A stretch of DNA of 64,000 nucleotides, from positions 597,893-661,892 of the forward strand of contig VWZX01001042.1 of NCBI GenBank assembly GCA_013399015.1. The letters are read 5' to 3'. Shown here in pieces: positions 36,201-48,571 of this stretch. A model generated the notes under the pieces. That model worked only from the letters and a program-made list of their open reading frames with translations. It ran no database searches and had not been told where the DNA came from. This DNA is from Galbula dea. Lineage: Eukaryota; Chordata; Aves; Piciformes; Galbulidae. The position numbers were made by a program, and so were the translations under genes. Every line of letters begins with the position of its first letter. Position 1 is the stretch's first letter.

Positions 36201-38399
36201 AAATGTTGATGCTATATGTGTGGGCACAAGCTAAGCTACTTAATATCTAGATAACTAACATCAGTTAAGTCACAAAAGTACTGATTTCCATGAAGGTCAT
36301 CAAGTACTGTGTTGTAGCTTCAGCACAGCTCCAACTTTCAACCAGTAAAGCATCTTCCTCACATGCAGTCCAGCTGCAAATGACAATGCTGTTTCAGAAC
36401 ATAAGCTATACAACACTTCTTTTCTTTGGCATTTTAAGATTTTCAGTGGGAAATCCCTTCAGAGAGGCAATTCTGAGGGTCAGCCTCAAACTATCCAGGT
36501 GTGTACATTTTGTTCCAGCCTCATGAAATCCCTTGCGGCACTTTTATTTATTTTACTATGGTTGCTTCTGTCCTTGCCTTTTGTACTCATCTACACATTC
36601 ATCATGTTTTTACTTCTCTTCCAGGACTGTTTACTATATTCAGGTATAAAACTAGGCTCAGATCTTGCAGACTTCACTTAATATTTTATTATGCTGATCT
36701 CAACTATTAGCTGTCCAACACAGGAATTGTGCATCATCCCTGCACCTGGAACACATAAATGCATTTTCATTTGATTAAAAAATGATAGCATAAATTATGC
36801 CAGTATTTATATCCATTTTAAACAGTATATCAGTATATATTGATGGCTTCTGGCTTTATACAGACAAGACTGGGGTTTTAGAAGTCATTACACAAACAAC
36901 AATTAGGTGTGCTGGTCATCAGCCACAACAGTTCAACAGAATTCAAGACAGCAGTGAACATAATTTTCCAACACTGTAGTGAATTTTTACAAAACTGACT
37001 CTTCTATAACCTCTGGAATACAATCAGATATTTCTCATGGAGCAACAGAACCTATCTCCTGCTTGGGGATATTTTGACAGGAATAACCTGTGAATTCACT
37101 TCAACCACTACAGTTTCTGCAACACTACAAAACGTGACTCTGGAGAGGATACTCCAGGCCTGAGAGACAGAAGTGTCCTACAGAAATTTAGGACTCAACT
37201 ACAAATGTGTATCTTGAGAAGTTTTACTATTAAAAATAAAGTCAAAAGATATAAGAGCCTAGAAAAGAAATTCAGAGGCTTAAGAATGCTCAGATTCTGA
37301 CCCTAGTAACCTCAAAACTATTTAAAACACTAAAGAAGCAGTGCTGTGAGAAGCTGAAAGGATTTAAAAGGTAACACAAAAAGGCATTGTTCATGCATCT
37401 CCTACCACCTGCTCTTGGCTTCGTCCCCTCCTTCATAATCAATCTCGTACTTACTGAACCTGGTTCAGCTCATTGTTCTGCAAGACCTTTCACTAGCTTA
37501 AAGACAGTAACATTATTGGATTTCCTGATCCAGCTCACAGCTGTGAAAGTACTCATGTTGGCACAGGGAGGCAGGACAGGCATATCATATTGTAGTGTCT
37601 CCTGAGAACTTATAGGACATTTAGTCTTAATTTTGGTCTAATTTTCATTAGAGATATATATATATAGCAGCTGTGGCTATTGTGTTTGAAATCCAGATAA
37701 TGCACGGTAGTGGTTATTAACAGAACATGACCCTTGCCTGTCACTCCTGCCTTTCTCTCCTGTAAACAGGAACTGCCCAGAGACTAACTGTAAAAATACG
37801 GTTTAAAATGATGGCTTCAGACCAGCTTTTGGGGAATGCAAAGGAATTAAGAAAATTAAATTGCACCTTGATCTTGGAGAAACCATTTAGTACCTCTCTG
37901 CTGCAATCCATCACTTATGAAAACAGGGATAACAACAACTCTGTTATTACTTAGTGATGAGATCAAGATAAATAAGTTTTTAAATAAGGGGTTTCTCAAC
38001 ACTATGGTAATTGGTGAGACACAAATACCCCATAAGTATTATTTTAGTACAAAAATAATAGTAATTTTGATATTAAAAGTACATTTTTATTCGTATTTCT
38101 TACAGACCAGTAATTTCCTTTTAGGAGGCCTGCTTTTTCTTTCACGTTTTTATCATTACTAAACCCAGTAATTATTACTGTGGCCTAATCCTGTACCTGA
38201 CCGTGTGCACTATACACTCCTCAATATTTTCCTGAAGCTTCAGGGATTTCCCTGTGACTTACATGGGTCTAAGCCTACGTCTTTGACATAACTCTGTAAA
38301 GTACGTTAAAACTTACACCCTTCCTCTCAATCACTGCCATGAACTCGTAAAATAAAGTTGTTTTTTTTTAATGGAGTCAAGGTCTTAATTATCTTTTCT
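30205..38399. other. ATP10D intron 1, mostly unique AT-rich DNA
   Basis: Apart from the CR1 at 31,935-32,340 I see no exon, RNA gene or recognisable repeat. Open frames here are short and lack family motifs. Confidence 0.6.
31935..32340 (+). mobile_element. CR1 LINE 3' fragment
   Basis: GAGGAAAGGCTGAGGGAGCT, GGGGCTCTTTAGCTTG, CTGCCCAGAGAGGTTGTGGA, CCTGCTCTGGCAGGGGAATT and ending ACATTCTGTGA. Its tail variant is close to that of the SINE-like element at 9,886-9,966. First intron of ATP10D. Confidence 0.92.
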
Positions 38400-39560
38400 T
38401 TCTGATCTGCTTCCAGAGCCGCTCAGTCGAGGAGATTAACATACACAGAGGTGGCCGCGTGGCCCAGGGGCCATTTGAAAACATAAAAGCACAAACCACC
38501 CTTTCCCACTTCCCACGACGGCTGCGGTACCACCGAGCTTCAGCCGCCGAAAGGACCGTGAGGCCGCCGCCAGCTTTTACAGGGGTCATTCGGCCTCCGC
38601 AGCACTTGGCCGGACCAGACCCCTCAGCCCTTCAACTAGTCCCCTGCGGCCCGGCAGAGGACACTTCCCTCCACATCCAAGTCCGACCAGGAGGTGAAAA
38701 TGGACAGGTCGTTTGTGACGACCTTGCCTTTTCAAGCCGAGAACCCGTCCGCCTCACGTTCTCCTTGGGCTGAGGAGCGGCACCTGCCCGGCAAAATTTC
38801 CCAGGCCACCAACAGAACCGAGGCACCTTGCCCCGGACCGGGAGAGCGGCAGTTCCCCCTCGCCTCCATCCCAGGCAGCGGGTGGCACATGGCTGGCAGC
38901 TGCGAGACCCGAAGGCCGGCGGCCGCGACCCAGCCGCAAACAGCTCAGTTCGCTTTTCCCCACGGCCGTACGGGGACACGGGTGTCTCCGCGGTACAGTG
39001 CGAGTTCCCCCACAATCGCCGCTTCCACGTTTCCTTCCCGTCAAACCTCGGCCAGGAGCCCAGCACTGGTGTCCTCCCACCCCCCCGCAGACAGATAGGT
39101 AGACTGCCTGCCTGGCTTGGCGTGCTTACCGATAGCACCAGGCACATCCCAGCTCAATGGCTACGGGGCCACGCTCGCTGCTCTCACTCCGTCTCCGCAG
39201 ACGCGCCGCGCTGCGCTGCGCTGCGCTCCGCCCCTCCGGCGCTGCCCGGCCCCCCGCGGTGGCGCCGCACCCCTCTAACGCCCCCGGCCCCCTCCGCTTC
39301 CTTTTCCTAGAGACCGTCAGCTCTTGGTGTCCTCCGCGCTTGAGACTGCCTTGAGCGGCCTTTTGCCGTTCTTTCCTTCTCGCCTTCTTCCTGCTCTGGT
39401 CTTTGTCCCCTGAAGAGTGACCGAGGGAGGGGACCCTTCCAAAAGCGGCTCCGCCGCACACCCCACACCCCACGGCCCCGGCTGAGGGCGAGGAAGCTTT
39501 GCTTGTTGCCTGAGGGGCCAGGCCTCGGGAGGCGAGGTTCGGTAGCTCCGAACAAGCCCT
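38400..39560 (-). promoter_or_regulatory. ATP10D: ATP10D CpG-island promoter
   Basis: About 1.1 kb of GC-rich, CpG-dense sequence, the strongest in the window, sharply bounded by AT-rich DNA. It contains the inferred non-coding exon 1 and its donor. Long open frames on both strands here come from lack of AT-rich stops and show no family resemblance. Confidence 0.75.
39130..39420 (-). other. ATP10D: ATP10D non-coding exon 1 (5' UTR), 5' end uncertain
   Basis: The minus strand has a strong splice donor at 39,129 (TATCG then GTAAGCA) inside a CpG island. It is the best donor found upstream of the first coding exon, whose acceptor is at 29,243-29,242. The transcription start is not determinable; 39,420 is a guess within the GC-rich block. 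The exon would carry an upstream ATG at 39,147-39,145. A four-copy GCGCT tandem lies at about 39,208-39,227. Confidence 0.55.
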
Positions 39561-42500
39561 CTCCCCATGCCAAGCAAAAACCCAGTCCCAGGATGGACTG
39601 TGCCGGCACAGGGCTGTCATGTCCAGGTGTTACAAGTTGTGCACCCGGGTTTTTTTCCTGCCATGCTCAGGAGCTGTGTTTTCAAAGCAAGACAAATGAA
39701 CTTTTACAACCTCTATCGACTGCAGCACTTAGCCCATACAAAAGTTAGTTATTGCTTAAAGGAGGGTTTGTTTTTTTTTTCCTGGAGGCCTCAGTAGATG
39801 AAGGCCATGGCAGGAGCATAGCTGTGACAGAACCTGCTGCCCTTACTTGTCAGGGAAATTGATGACTTGATCTTTTGCCAGGACAGTCTGGCACTGAAGG
39901 CAGCTTGGCCTGTCTAAACATCAAATTTCCTAGCCACTGAGCTAAATCAGGGTTAGCAAACACTCTCTCTTGTTTTCTAGGAAGTCAGTCTCTGGCTATT
40001 GAGAAACTGCCCAAATTATCTCAAAACAAATCACTGCCACCAGGAACTTCAGTGAGTTGTTTCAATAGCCCTTTTGAAGAACCACACTGTTCTTTTGTGT
40101 TCTCACTATCCTCCTGAGCATTCTTGACAGCTGCCCTTTAAGATGAAATCACATGGCCTTTTACACAAAAGTGAGAGGATTCCTACTCCAAGACCATCTT
40201 CTGCTGAAAAAGGAAGAAAACCAACAGAAGTTACTTGCAGATCCATTGGTCCCTATTGGAATGGACTGGAGTTACCAGTACTTATCTAGAGGGCTGTGCT
40301 GAGCAGCGGTAGCTGGTTGTGCTCTCCTTCCTGTGTGCATGGTGTCATTTTCATTTGTTGTCCTGCATTTCAGCATGACCCACACCCCCAGCCACACACT
40401 GAAAACGTTTTAGTTATGCTTCTGTGTGCATACAGGAACTGATGGTCTGTTCTTTGAATAGCCCAACGTGGCTGGCAGGAATTTCAACACGTAATGGCAT
40501 ATCAGATGGCATAAAAACACATCTACTAGAAGGAAGTCCATAACTGCCACCTTGAAATTATGTGACTTTATTCTGCTGGGCAGGAAAAGATATGAAGTTC
40601 TTCTGTGTCCTTAACAAGACCCACTGCCTTTGCTGGCTTAGGTGCTCTAGGAAAGAGGATGAAACTCTGAGGACAGCAGAATGAACTGCTGCAAGATACA
40701 AGGTGTTAGTAGGCTTGCCAGAAAAGTTACTTTAATGCTGGTTAATTGTTCAACATACTAATTTATTGGAACTTTGAAGTTAGAAAAGGTGTTTAAAAAA
40801 AGTATCATATAGCTTTTAACAAAATAGCCATCTCTTCTATAATCATATCAGAGCTGTACATGACTCATATGCAGTCCCACATTTCCCATTCGTATTTTTT
40901 TCATGTGTATCAGTCCATTCCGTAAGCAAAAGGCATTGTTGTGTTTACCTTGTTTGTCCAGCAGTAACAACTGTCCTAATTAGGCCTACAAATAAGTGCA
41001 CTGCAAACATATCTGACCAAAACAAAACTGAGCTAGCCTGGCTTCAAGAAGGAACACTGCTGCCTTAGTACAGCACCCTGTGCAGTTTCATTAGATGTGT
41101 TGAAGCAGGATACATGAGCTCTTCAGAGAGGTAGCTTTGATTGGGTGGGTGGGAGGCCACTGGTGCCTGACTTGGGCATTACACATACACATTTTCACTT
41201 TCATCCTTTTGTACTATTACCCATCAGTACAAATGGTCTGCATGGCAAGCACACAAAGCAACCATCCAGCATGTCTGAAATGTCATTAAACCACCTTCTG
41301 CCAAGTATCCTATGAAACAGTAACTACAAAAAAGTTAGTCATCAGAGAGAATGCTTGACTGAGAAATCTCACTGATACCTTTTCTGGGTGGAGGTAGGAG
41401 CACGGAGTGTCACCCACATAGATATATTCCTTTTTTCTAGAGAGGTCTGCAGGTGTGTTTCATATTAACTGCTCAACAGCCACAAGAAAAGGGAAAACTA
41501 TGGGCACATGAGAGCTATTGATCTGTCCACCACAGCTGGGGAACATTTCGGTCTTCTGTATTCTTCAGAATAGCTGTAATAACTCTGCAAGTGCAAGCAT
41601 GAACAACTCATCCAGCTGTGCTTATATTGGCACTAATTGGAGCACATGAAAAAGAGGAACTTAAATCATGGGAACCGTCAACTAAACATGTTAGCAGACT
41701 GAAAACTTCCCCACAAAGACCTGAAAGGAAGATGGAAGATTGTCATAATATGCCTTCAAACATTTCCTGGAGTACCTCAAGTTAATGAGATGATAACAAC
41801 CTTGATATGATTCCCCAGATATTCCAGTGTCAAATCCACATAAATAGCAGTGCCAGTGGGGATTTGAGTTTATTGGCATAGATGTTTGTCATTACTGCAA
41901 TGTGGATGCTCCTGGACCAGCTTAGCAAGTACAAGGTGCATTCATATCAGGTCAATGGATGTATCTGAAAGATCTGGAGTGCGTTTATAGTATAAATAGT
42001 GACATACTACGATATACACACTGCTTTAAATATCTTTGAAGTTGTGGTAGCATATTAATCATAATTTGTAGCCAGAAAGGGATTTGACTATCACCCAGTA
42101 GTTCGATCACTGTTTTTCCTCCTTAGCTATGCAGTAAACCCAAATAATTTAACCGTAGCAGAGATTTCACCAAAAAACCTTAAATTTTAAATTACACTGA
42201 ATAATTGTTCACAAGACCATTGGCTAAATGATGTATTTAGAGTCCTAACCAATGTTATATGTGAAAGTCCAATATTTTGCCAGTGCAAATTAAAGCTGTC
42301 TGTTGTGCATAGTCTCTTACTACAAGATCTTCAGATGTATTTCCTGATAGGCTCACAGTTTGCTTCAGTTTACAGGATGATGGATACACAGTATCCAGAC
42401 AGCTGTTTATCTATTCTAGTTTGTGTGTGGCTATAACCTTTGTTTACCGTATGCCATCTAAATCTGTATGGGTTTATTGATTTCCTTGTGAGGAGGCTGT

Positions 42501-45500
42501 GTTCATCACTGGAGTGAGCATTTTATAAATATTAATGATTTTTTATTCGTATTACTGTTACAAATTAAAAATTGAAACAAGGAAAAATAAACACCACAAC
42601 ATGAAAGTGTTTGCTAGGGATTCTGAGCCTACGTGCTCAGTTTGAGAGATCTAATGTTTGGTTTTGTATTTTTACAGTGCAAGATATATTCTGTATATAT
42701 TATGTACATTTTGCAAATCTTGAGAGAGGTAGAGTAGGTATGTAAATATTATCATGGGAACTTTTCTCAAAGACTCCTTCTGGGTCATTGAATCTATTCC
42801 CTTGTTATTGCAAGCATGCCATGTAATCTAGTACACAAAGTGACTGAGTTTATCTTAAAAGTAAGTAGGTGTTTTGCTCATATTCCTACATTAGAAAATA
42901 TATAGAATATATATAAAATGCATATTGGATTGTTGTGAAAGTTATCTTCTAAACTCTATCTTGCAGCCATTTGCTCTTACACTAGCAGTGACCACATGGT
43001 TTAAGTAGTTCCTAGTGCTTATCCATCCACCTTTGTTTTGCTAAGTAAACAAGATAAGAATGAATTATATCAAACCAAATGAAGGCTAACTAAATTCTGA
43101 ATAAAAGTGTCCAGCTGAAGGTGTAATGTAGTTTAACAAATCCATTTAGACCTTAGTTAATGTTGGATAGATTGCCAGGATGTAGCTTGTGTAGACAAGT
43201 TTTAAGGGAGTAACTGACCGTAGTATTCACTCATGCAATCCTGATTCTCTGCCAGTGGTTTATACCATTATGTTTAGACAATTGGAGAATTCCAGGAATC
43301 AGGAAGCTTGCACAATATTCCAGTTCCAGAGGGCAGTTATTAGCAGTCAGTAACACTCATTATTTTTGACTTAGCATCTACTTATATACCACTGACTGTG
43401 GTTTGGCCATCACGTGTGTCGGGTATTTCTATCCTGAAGGTCACTAAGATGGTGAGACTTTTTGTTCTAGGATTTTCATTCTGATGCCCATTCTGCAGAA
43501 AGTACCAACTGGACTTTAATAAGGAATCTGAAAGAGTCTTTCACTTTTGTGGTGCTCTAAATTACCAGGACAAGCAGAAAATCATATTAAATGAGGTATC
43601 ATTACCCTACTGCAGCTCCAAAAGCAGCATTAGTACTTCCTACAATAGGGAAGCTGAGTTGCTAATCTGTAAGAGAGACTCCAGCTTCTAACAATCCAGG
43701 CTCACTACCCTGCTGAACTAGCATGGGCCTATTGAATAAGAAGACACAAAGCTGTAACTCTAAAGAAAAGGGACACCATCTAATGCTGCTACTTCTGGGC
43801 TGACGGGAAAGTGCATATGGTTGGAAAGTAGTACTTTTGCTGCTGTGGAATTTCCTACAGCTTTGATGCACTTGGATAAATTGCTTTATCCCTTCTTTTT
43901 CTGTTTACTGTGGTGTGGCAATTTCCCATGGCTAATCTTCAGCCTTATCTACAGATATAAACTTGTTACTAGCTTATTTACACTGCCACAGTTTTATTGA
44001 GCATCAGAACACTTTTGATATGCACTTATGTCCCTTCTTTTTCTTTGTATATATAAGCAGGATATTTGACAAACTGATTTTATCTGGTCCACAAAATAAC
44101 CCTAATTCCACATGTTCTTTTTATCAATCCACTCTATCAGCTAAAAAAATGAGCTGAGTCAGTGACATAAAGTTAACTATTTAGTAAATGTTGCTTTTTG
44201 CCTGTAGGAAGCTAATGTCTGGGTTAAAATTTGTCTCTTTTTCTCCCTAGGTTTCTTTTCTGCTTTTTCTTTAAAGTTTTTATAACTCAATTTCTGCTGA
44301 AGAGATGACTCCAACTTGCTAAACAAAATTGTTCATTATTTTAACTTAGATACTTATGCCACAACTACTACATCTGTTTCTTGAACAAATAAAAATAATT
44401 CAGCAGATGGTTATAAAAATGCCACTTGGACTTCTGATTGTCTCAGGTATTTTCCACAAGGGAAAATCCAAGGCTGTCTTTTCAGAAGGTGGTTCCTAAG
44501 TTCAGGAAACCTAGTATCAAATCAAAGCTCTCCACAAGACACCACACTGATAAAAACTCATTTTTATGGTTCACATTTACTTAAACATTTTTGAAGGTGA
44601 AACTACATCCCAGCAGACTTCATATCTGATCACCTTAAAGCAAGATGAAGATAAAATACAGGCCAAGACCAAGACAAAGCACAAGTATGACTTTAGCTAA
44701 CTTGGTAGAAATGTTACCATATGTGTTTCTAACCCATGTGGGTAGCCTAGTACATCACAGATCCAAGATTAATGAATGAAAAGCCATGGCCATGTTAAAG
44801 AGAAGAGAGATTTATACTTTCACAGATCAAAGTAAGGTCAAGTTCAAACCTGGAAGGAAGCCTAGGGTTTACTTTTAACTGGTACTATATGTGACAATAT
44901 TAGAACAACTGCCCTAGGGTTTTATGTCATTATGCATTGTAATTAATATGTGGAAAACCCATATCCTGTCTTAGAATTAACAATTTATATTTTCTCCTTA
45001 GGCAAATATACATAGCTGTAAATTTTCTATTTTAAGTCCCTCAGAATTTCTCCTGGAATATCTTCCAAACTGTGAAAGGAAAATTTCTTACTACATTCCT
45101 CACAGTGGCTTGTGGAAGAACAAGTAGACCATGCCCTCACAGTGCAAAGAGAAATAATCTGGAGAGCTCTTCAGAATTGGCTCCACAGTAACTCTAAATA
45201 AAAGTAAATGTCATCTCAGCTGCTTCACTGAAAATCAAGAATATCTCTACTGATGCAACAACAATAAATCACTGCAAATCTGGTGTGAGAAATATACCAA
45301 TCAAACCTATTGTTGCCTGCATGATGGGACTCATTATTTCACTACAAACCCCCCTATTTATAAATTTTCTTAATTTATAGAATTTATAATTAGAATAGAA
45401 TATAGAATATTATAATAGAATTTATAGAAGCCTTGGACTTGTGCATGAGCCACAAGGTTTGCAGAATTTGCAGCTGACTGGTAACACTTTTAGGTAAATT

Positions 45501-47344
45501 AGAACTTTTTTTCCACCTAAAAGGACAGATTATATATCAGCAAGCTGAGATACAATCCTTTTCTTGGCATGACTCTCTTACTCATCAGTGACTAAGCCAT
45601 GACAAAATTGTTTGCTGTTGCAGGGAAGTATGCACTGTGCCACTCTTATTTTGTATCTTTGTTAACATGAGGCACTCTCATGCTGAAGAAAAAGAGGAAT
45701 TGCAGTAATATGATTCAAAGCAGAATTTGTCCCAGGAGCCATGTAGGTTATACAACTGCAGCAACAGTGTGATAGTTAACAGGGATCAAAAACTATGAAG
45801 AAGTTGTCTAGGGTTATTACAACTGCTTCCAAAAATCTACTTTTCAGATAAATACATGAATATTTAGCTAGCTTGGTGAGAAGATGTTACTTTCTAAACA
45901 TTTTTTGCTTGCCTCCTTTTCCTCTGCAATGTACATCTTTAACATTATTAATCTCATTATTTTCTCATTATTAATATTATTAATATTAAAATCTTAAGGT
46001 TAAACTTAAAGAAGTAAATGGTTTTAGGGTTTAACTGCATCTGCCCTAAAAGGGATTATTAATTTCCTGTTGTTGATGTTTTGCATTCCAGCCATTACAA
46101 TAATTAGACCTGCATATAGAGAGTAAAATTCCAGTCCTGACATGCACTAGGTATTCAGTTCACCTAGAAATCTTAGGCATGAAAAAAGGGACATAGAGGA
46201 ATAGAAAAGGTAGCAACAGATATTTCCCTATGAAATGGTAGCAATAGGTCACATGAAAATAATCTGTAATTTCAGGACCAATTTAATAGTTCCCTCTGGG
46301 ACAGAGTTATGCTGATGCTCAGATGCTCTGAACAGTTGCATGTACTTAGAGCAATGTAAACCACCTTCATGCTACCATAATTATTAAATGATTATTAAAT
46401 TATTTCCCAAAGTTTTGGTTATTACCATTTGTCACATTAAGAGGTGAAACCCCAAAGATTTCCAAAACCAAGGGCAACAAAAGGATTAATTTTAAAATAG
46501 GTCTATTTACTGCAATTTATCTTATGATTACCTGTAAAAGCAAACAAATCCCATTAGAAGCCATCAGCAAAGTGCATAATATAATGCAAAGTTCAATCTG
46601 TATTTCTCTCTCATAAAACTGCTTCTTTTCTGGCTGTCCTGGAATGTTTTGCCTACCTACTTAGTGTTCTACAAGTTTCCCTCGCTGTCTGATTCTGTAG
46701 TTACTTGACAGCTTACATTCAGAAGGATGGAGGTGTGGTACAGAAGCATGAAAAGGTGGTGTTTTTCGGGCCCAAGACCAGATGGCAGATCTAAATAATT
46801 CAAGTCCAGACAAACTCTGAACTGCCAAAGACCGGCTTTGTGCGTTCTACTCCTCTACACTTCTATGCAGTCTCTGGGTCTGTTCTGTTTGGAGCAGAAG
46901 CTCCCCCTACTGCTCTATATCGCAGCGTGCAACATTGTACAGTCAAAATTGGATAGGTTTCCTTTATCTAACAAATAAAATTCTAATGGAATAAAGGAAA
47001 TTATTATTGAAAATTATATAAAATATTTTTTATTTGCAATTTCAACTATTCCCGAATTTAACAGCAGCTGCAAGTAATTTCTCCATAATAAAACCGAATA
47101 CATTTTCCACAAGCCTTTGTTAGAAATGAAATTTAATCTACTAGCAGTAGCCAACCCTGAGGGAAATTCAGTGGATCCGAAAGTTTAGTCAGAAAAAACA
47201 AAATTGGTTCTTCCCCATCTGGTTCTTCTCCAGAACTCCCACACACCACACCATTCCTACAAGGCCACATACCTGTCTTTGGCTGCAAACTGACTTAACC
47301 AGTAGACTCCCATAATGACATCTGCATTATTTATATAGCACTTG
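39561..47344. other. Intergenic spacer between ATP10D and COMMD8
   Basis: AT-rich DNA with no supported gene. It contains low-complexity AT patches, for example TAGAAT-type units at about 45,372-45,430 and ATTATTAA units at about 45,940-46,000. The two flanking genes point away from it, so distal regulatory elements could lie here, but none can be read from sequence alone. Confidence 0.55.
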
Positions 47345-47765
47345 ATTCTTATCCAGAGACTCTATAACATGCCATTTCAAACCGTGAGCTCTATGGATTC
47401 TAGCCCTTCCAGTACATACAATGCCACCACCTTGCCTGCTTTGTCTATCTCTCCTGAAGAGCCTGCAACCATCCAACATGGCAATCCAATCACAGGACTC
47501 ATTCCACCAGGTTTCACTAATGCCAATAATGTCAAATCTCTGGGTCTCAGTCAAAGCTTTGAGCTCATCTTGTTTGTTCCTCAAACTGTGTGCATTTGTG
47601 TAGAAACATTTCGGTTGTGGTTCATTGTAATCAATAACTCATGAAGCAGATTGGGTTATCCCATTAGTAATCACCTTATGTTTTAGCTCACTACCCCATT
47701 GCACACCATTGGCAAGCCTGGTACCACTCCTTTCCCCCTTCCAGGCTAGTCTAAAGATCTACATA
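47345..47765 (-). mobile_element. CR1 LINE ORF2 start (endonuclease), antisense
   Basis: Minus-strand translation from about 47,630 gives the N-terminal CR1 endonuclease: TNAHSLRNKQDELKAL, then FDIIGISETWWNESCDW and GCRLFRRDRQ. The catalytic ETWW segment is readable. Flanking bases to 47,765 appear to be the preceding CR1 region. 5' CR1 fragments like this are rarer than 3' ends. Confidence 0.88.
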
Positions 47766-48406
47766 CATAATTGTTTGCCTGTGAATTAGTCAGGTGATTT
47801 CAGTGAAATCAGGTCTGCCTCCAGGCGTATCAATTTCTGTGCATTTCAGTGTTTTCCTGGGATTTGAATTCACACAGGCTTTCTCGTACTTGTGGTTAGG
47901 GCAGTTTTGCATCTTCACAGTCACGTTCCAATCAACTTAAGGCACTACAAGGTCACTGCTAATGTTAAAACCTGTTCTGTGAACCTCCTCCACATTCTGG
48001 TTAGCTTTCAACTCCCACTTGGGCAGAGCAGAAACAAGAAATCAGCTGACCACAGAAAAGACTGCACCAGCGGCACAGACTTCTGTCGTTAGCCCTAACT
48101 GACTTCTAGCTCTTTCTGTAGCATTCCTCTTCCCTTCCTCAGTTTCGTTTAGGGTCAGAGATGCGGCGCATGTTGTAAGCCTCGAACTTCCCCCCCTGCT
48201 CCTAGCTGCACAGGTTGCCCTGTTCAGAGTGAAAAAGCAATACTGCAAAACAGGCAGAATGTAGAAATAGTGTTATTTCATATAAAAAGCCTGTAAAATG
48301 CTTGGGGTTCCGACCTCATTCATCGTCTGACTGAAGACTGCACACAGCAGCGCTTTACTATCCAACCACGGGCGAAGAGCGTAGAACATCCGCATCACCG
48401 GAACCG

Positions 48407-48417
48407 GGACTCGAACC
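48407..48417 (-). promoter_or_regulatory. Perfect TFIIIC B-box without a tRNA
   Basis: GGTTCGAGTCC on the minus strand matches the Pol III B-box consensus GGTTCGANTCC exactly, flanked by CGGG and CCGG. No A-box at proper spacing and no 5' acceptor strand that could pair with the following TTCCGG bases were found, so it is not a tRNA gene. It resembles extra-TFIIIC (ETC) sites of Pol II promoters. Confidence 0.4.
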
Positions 48418-48435
48418 CGTGACTACGGCTACCTG

Positions 48436-48447
48436 TGCACATGCGCG
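48436..48447 (+). promoter_or_regulatory. NRF1-like site in COMMD8 promoter
   Basis: TGCACATGCGCG, one mismatch from the NRF1 consensus YGCGCAYGCGCR, about 80 bases upstream of the start codon. Confidence 0.45.
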
Positions 48448-48498
48448 TTGCCGCCACAGCGGAGGGGGAAGTGCTTGCTCGCGGCCCTCCCGTGCGGT

Positions 48499-48504
48499 CA
48501 CGTG
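48499..48504 (+). promoter_or_regulatory. E-box CACGTG (USF/MYC/TFE-type)
   Basis: Canonical palindromic E-box in the context GGTCACGTGCC, about 23 bases before the COMMD8 ATG. The GTCACGTG core also fits the lysosomal CLEAR-type motif. Confidence 0.45.
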
Positions 48505-48526
48505 CCCGACGGGGGTGGTCCGGGCA

Positions 48527-48571
48527 ATGCTGCAGCTGCTGGAGAAGTTGCCGCTGGGCCGGCTTCTCGAG
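48527..48571 (+). CDS. COMMD8: COMMD8 exon 1 coding part (residues 1-15)
   Basis: ATG at 48,527 in a CpG island; donor GTGGGT at 48,572. Encodes a short Leu-rich start. Human COMMD8 begins with an acidic stretch not seen here; a non-ATG or more distal start cannot be excluded. Confidence 0.85.

Noticed and set aside
38632..39620. Several long open frames on both strands in the ATP10D CpG island
   Set aside because: GC-rich sequence lacks stop codons; the frames overlap on both strands and show no recognisable family.
48390..48450. tRNA gene in the COMMD8 promoter
   Set aside because: The T-arm-like hairpin and B-box are there, but no 5' strand pairs with the supposed acceptor and no anticodon arm can be drawn.
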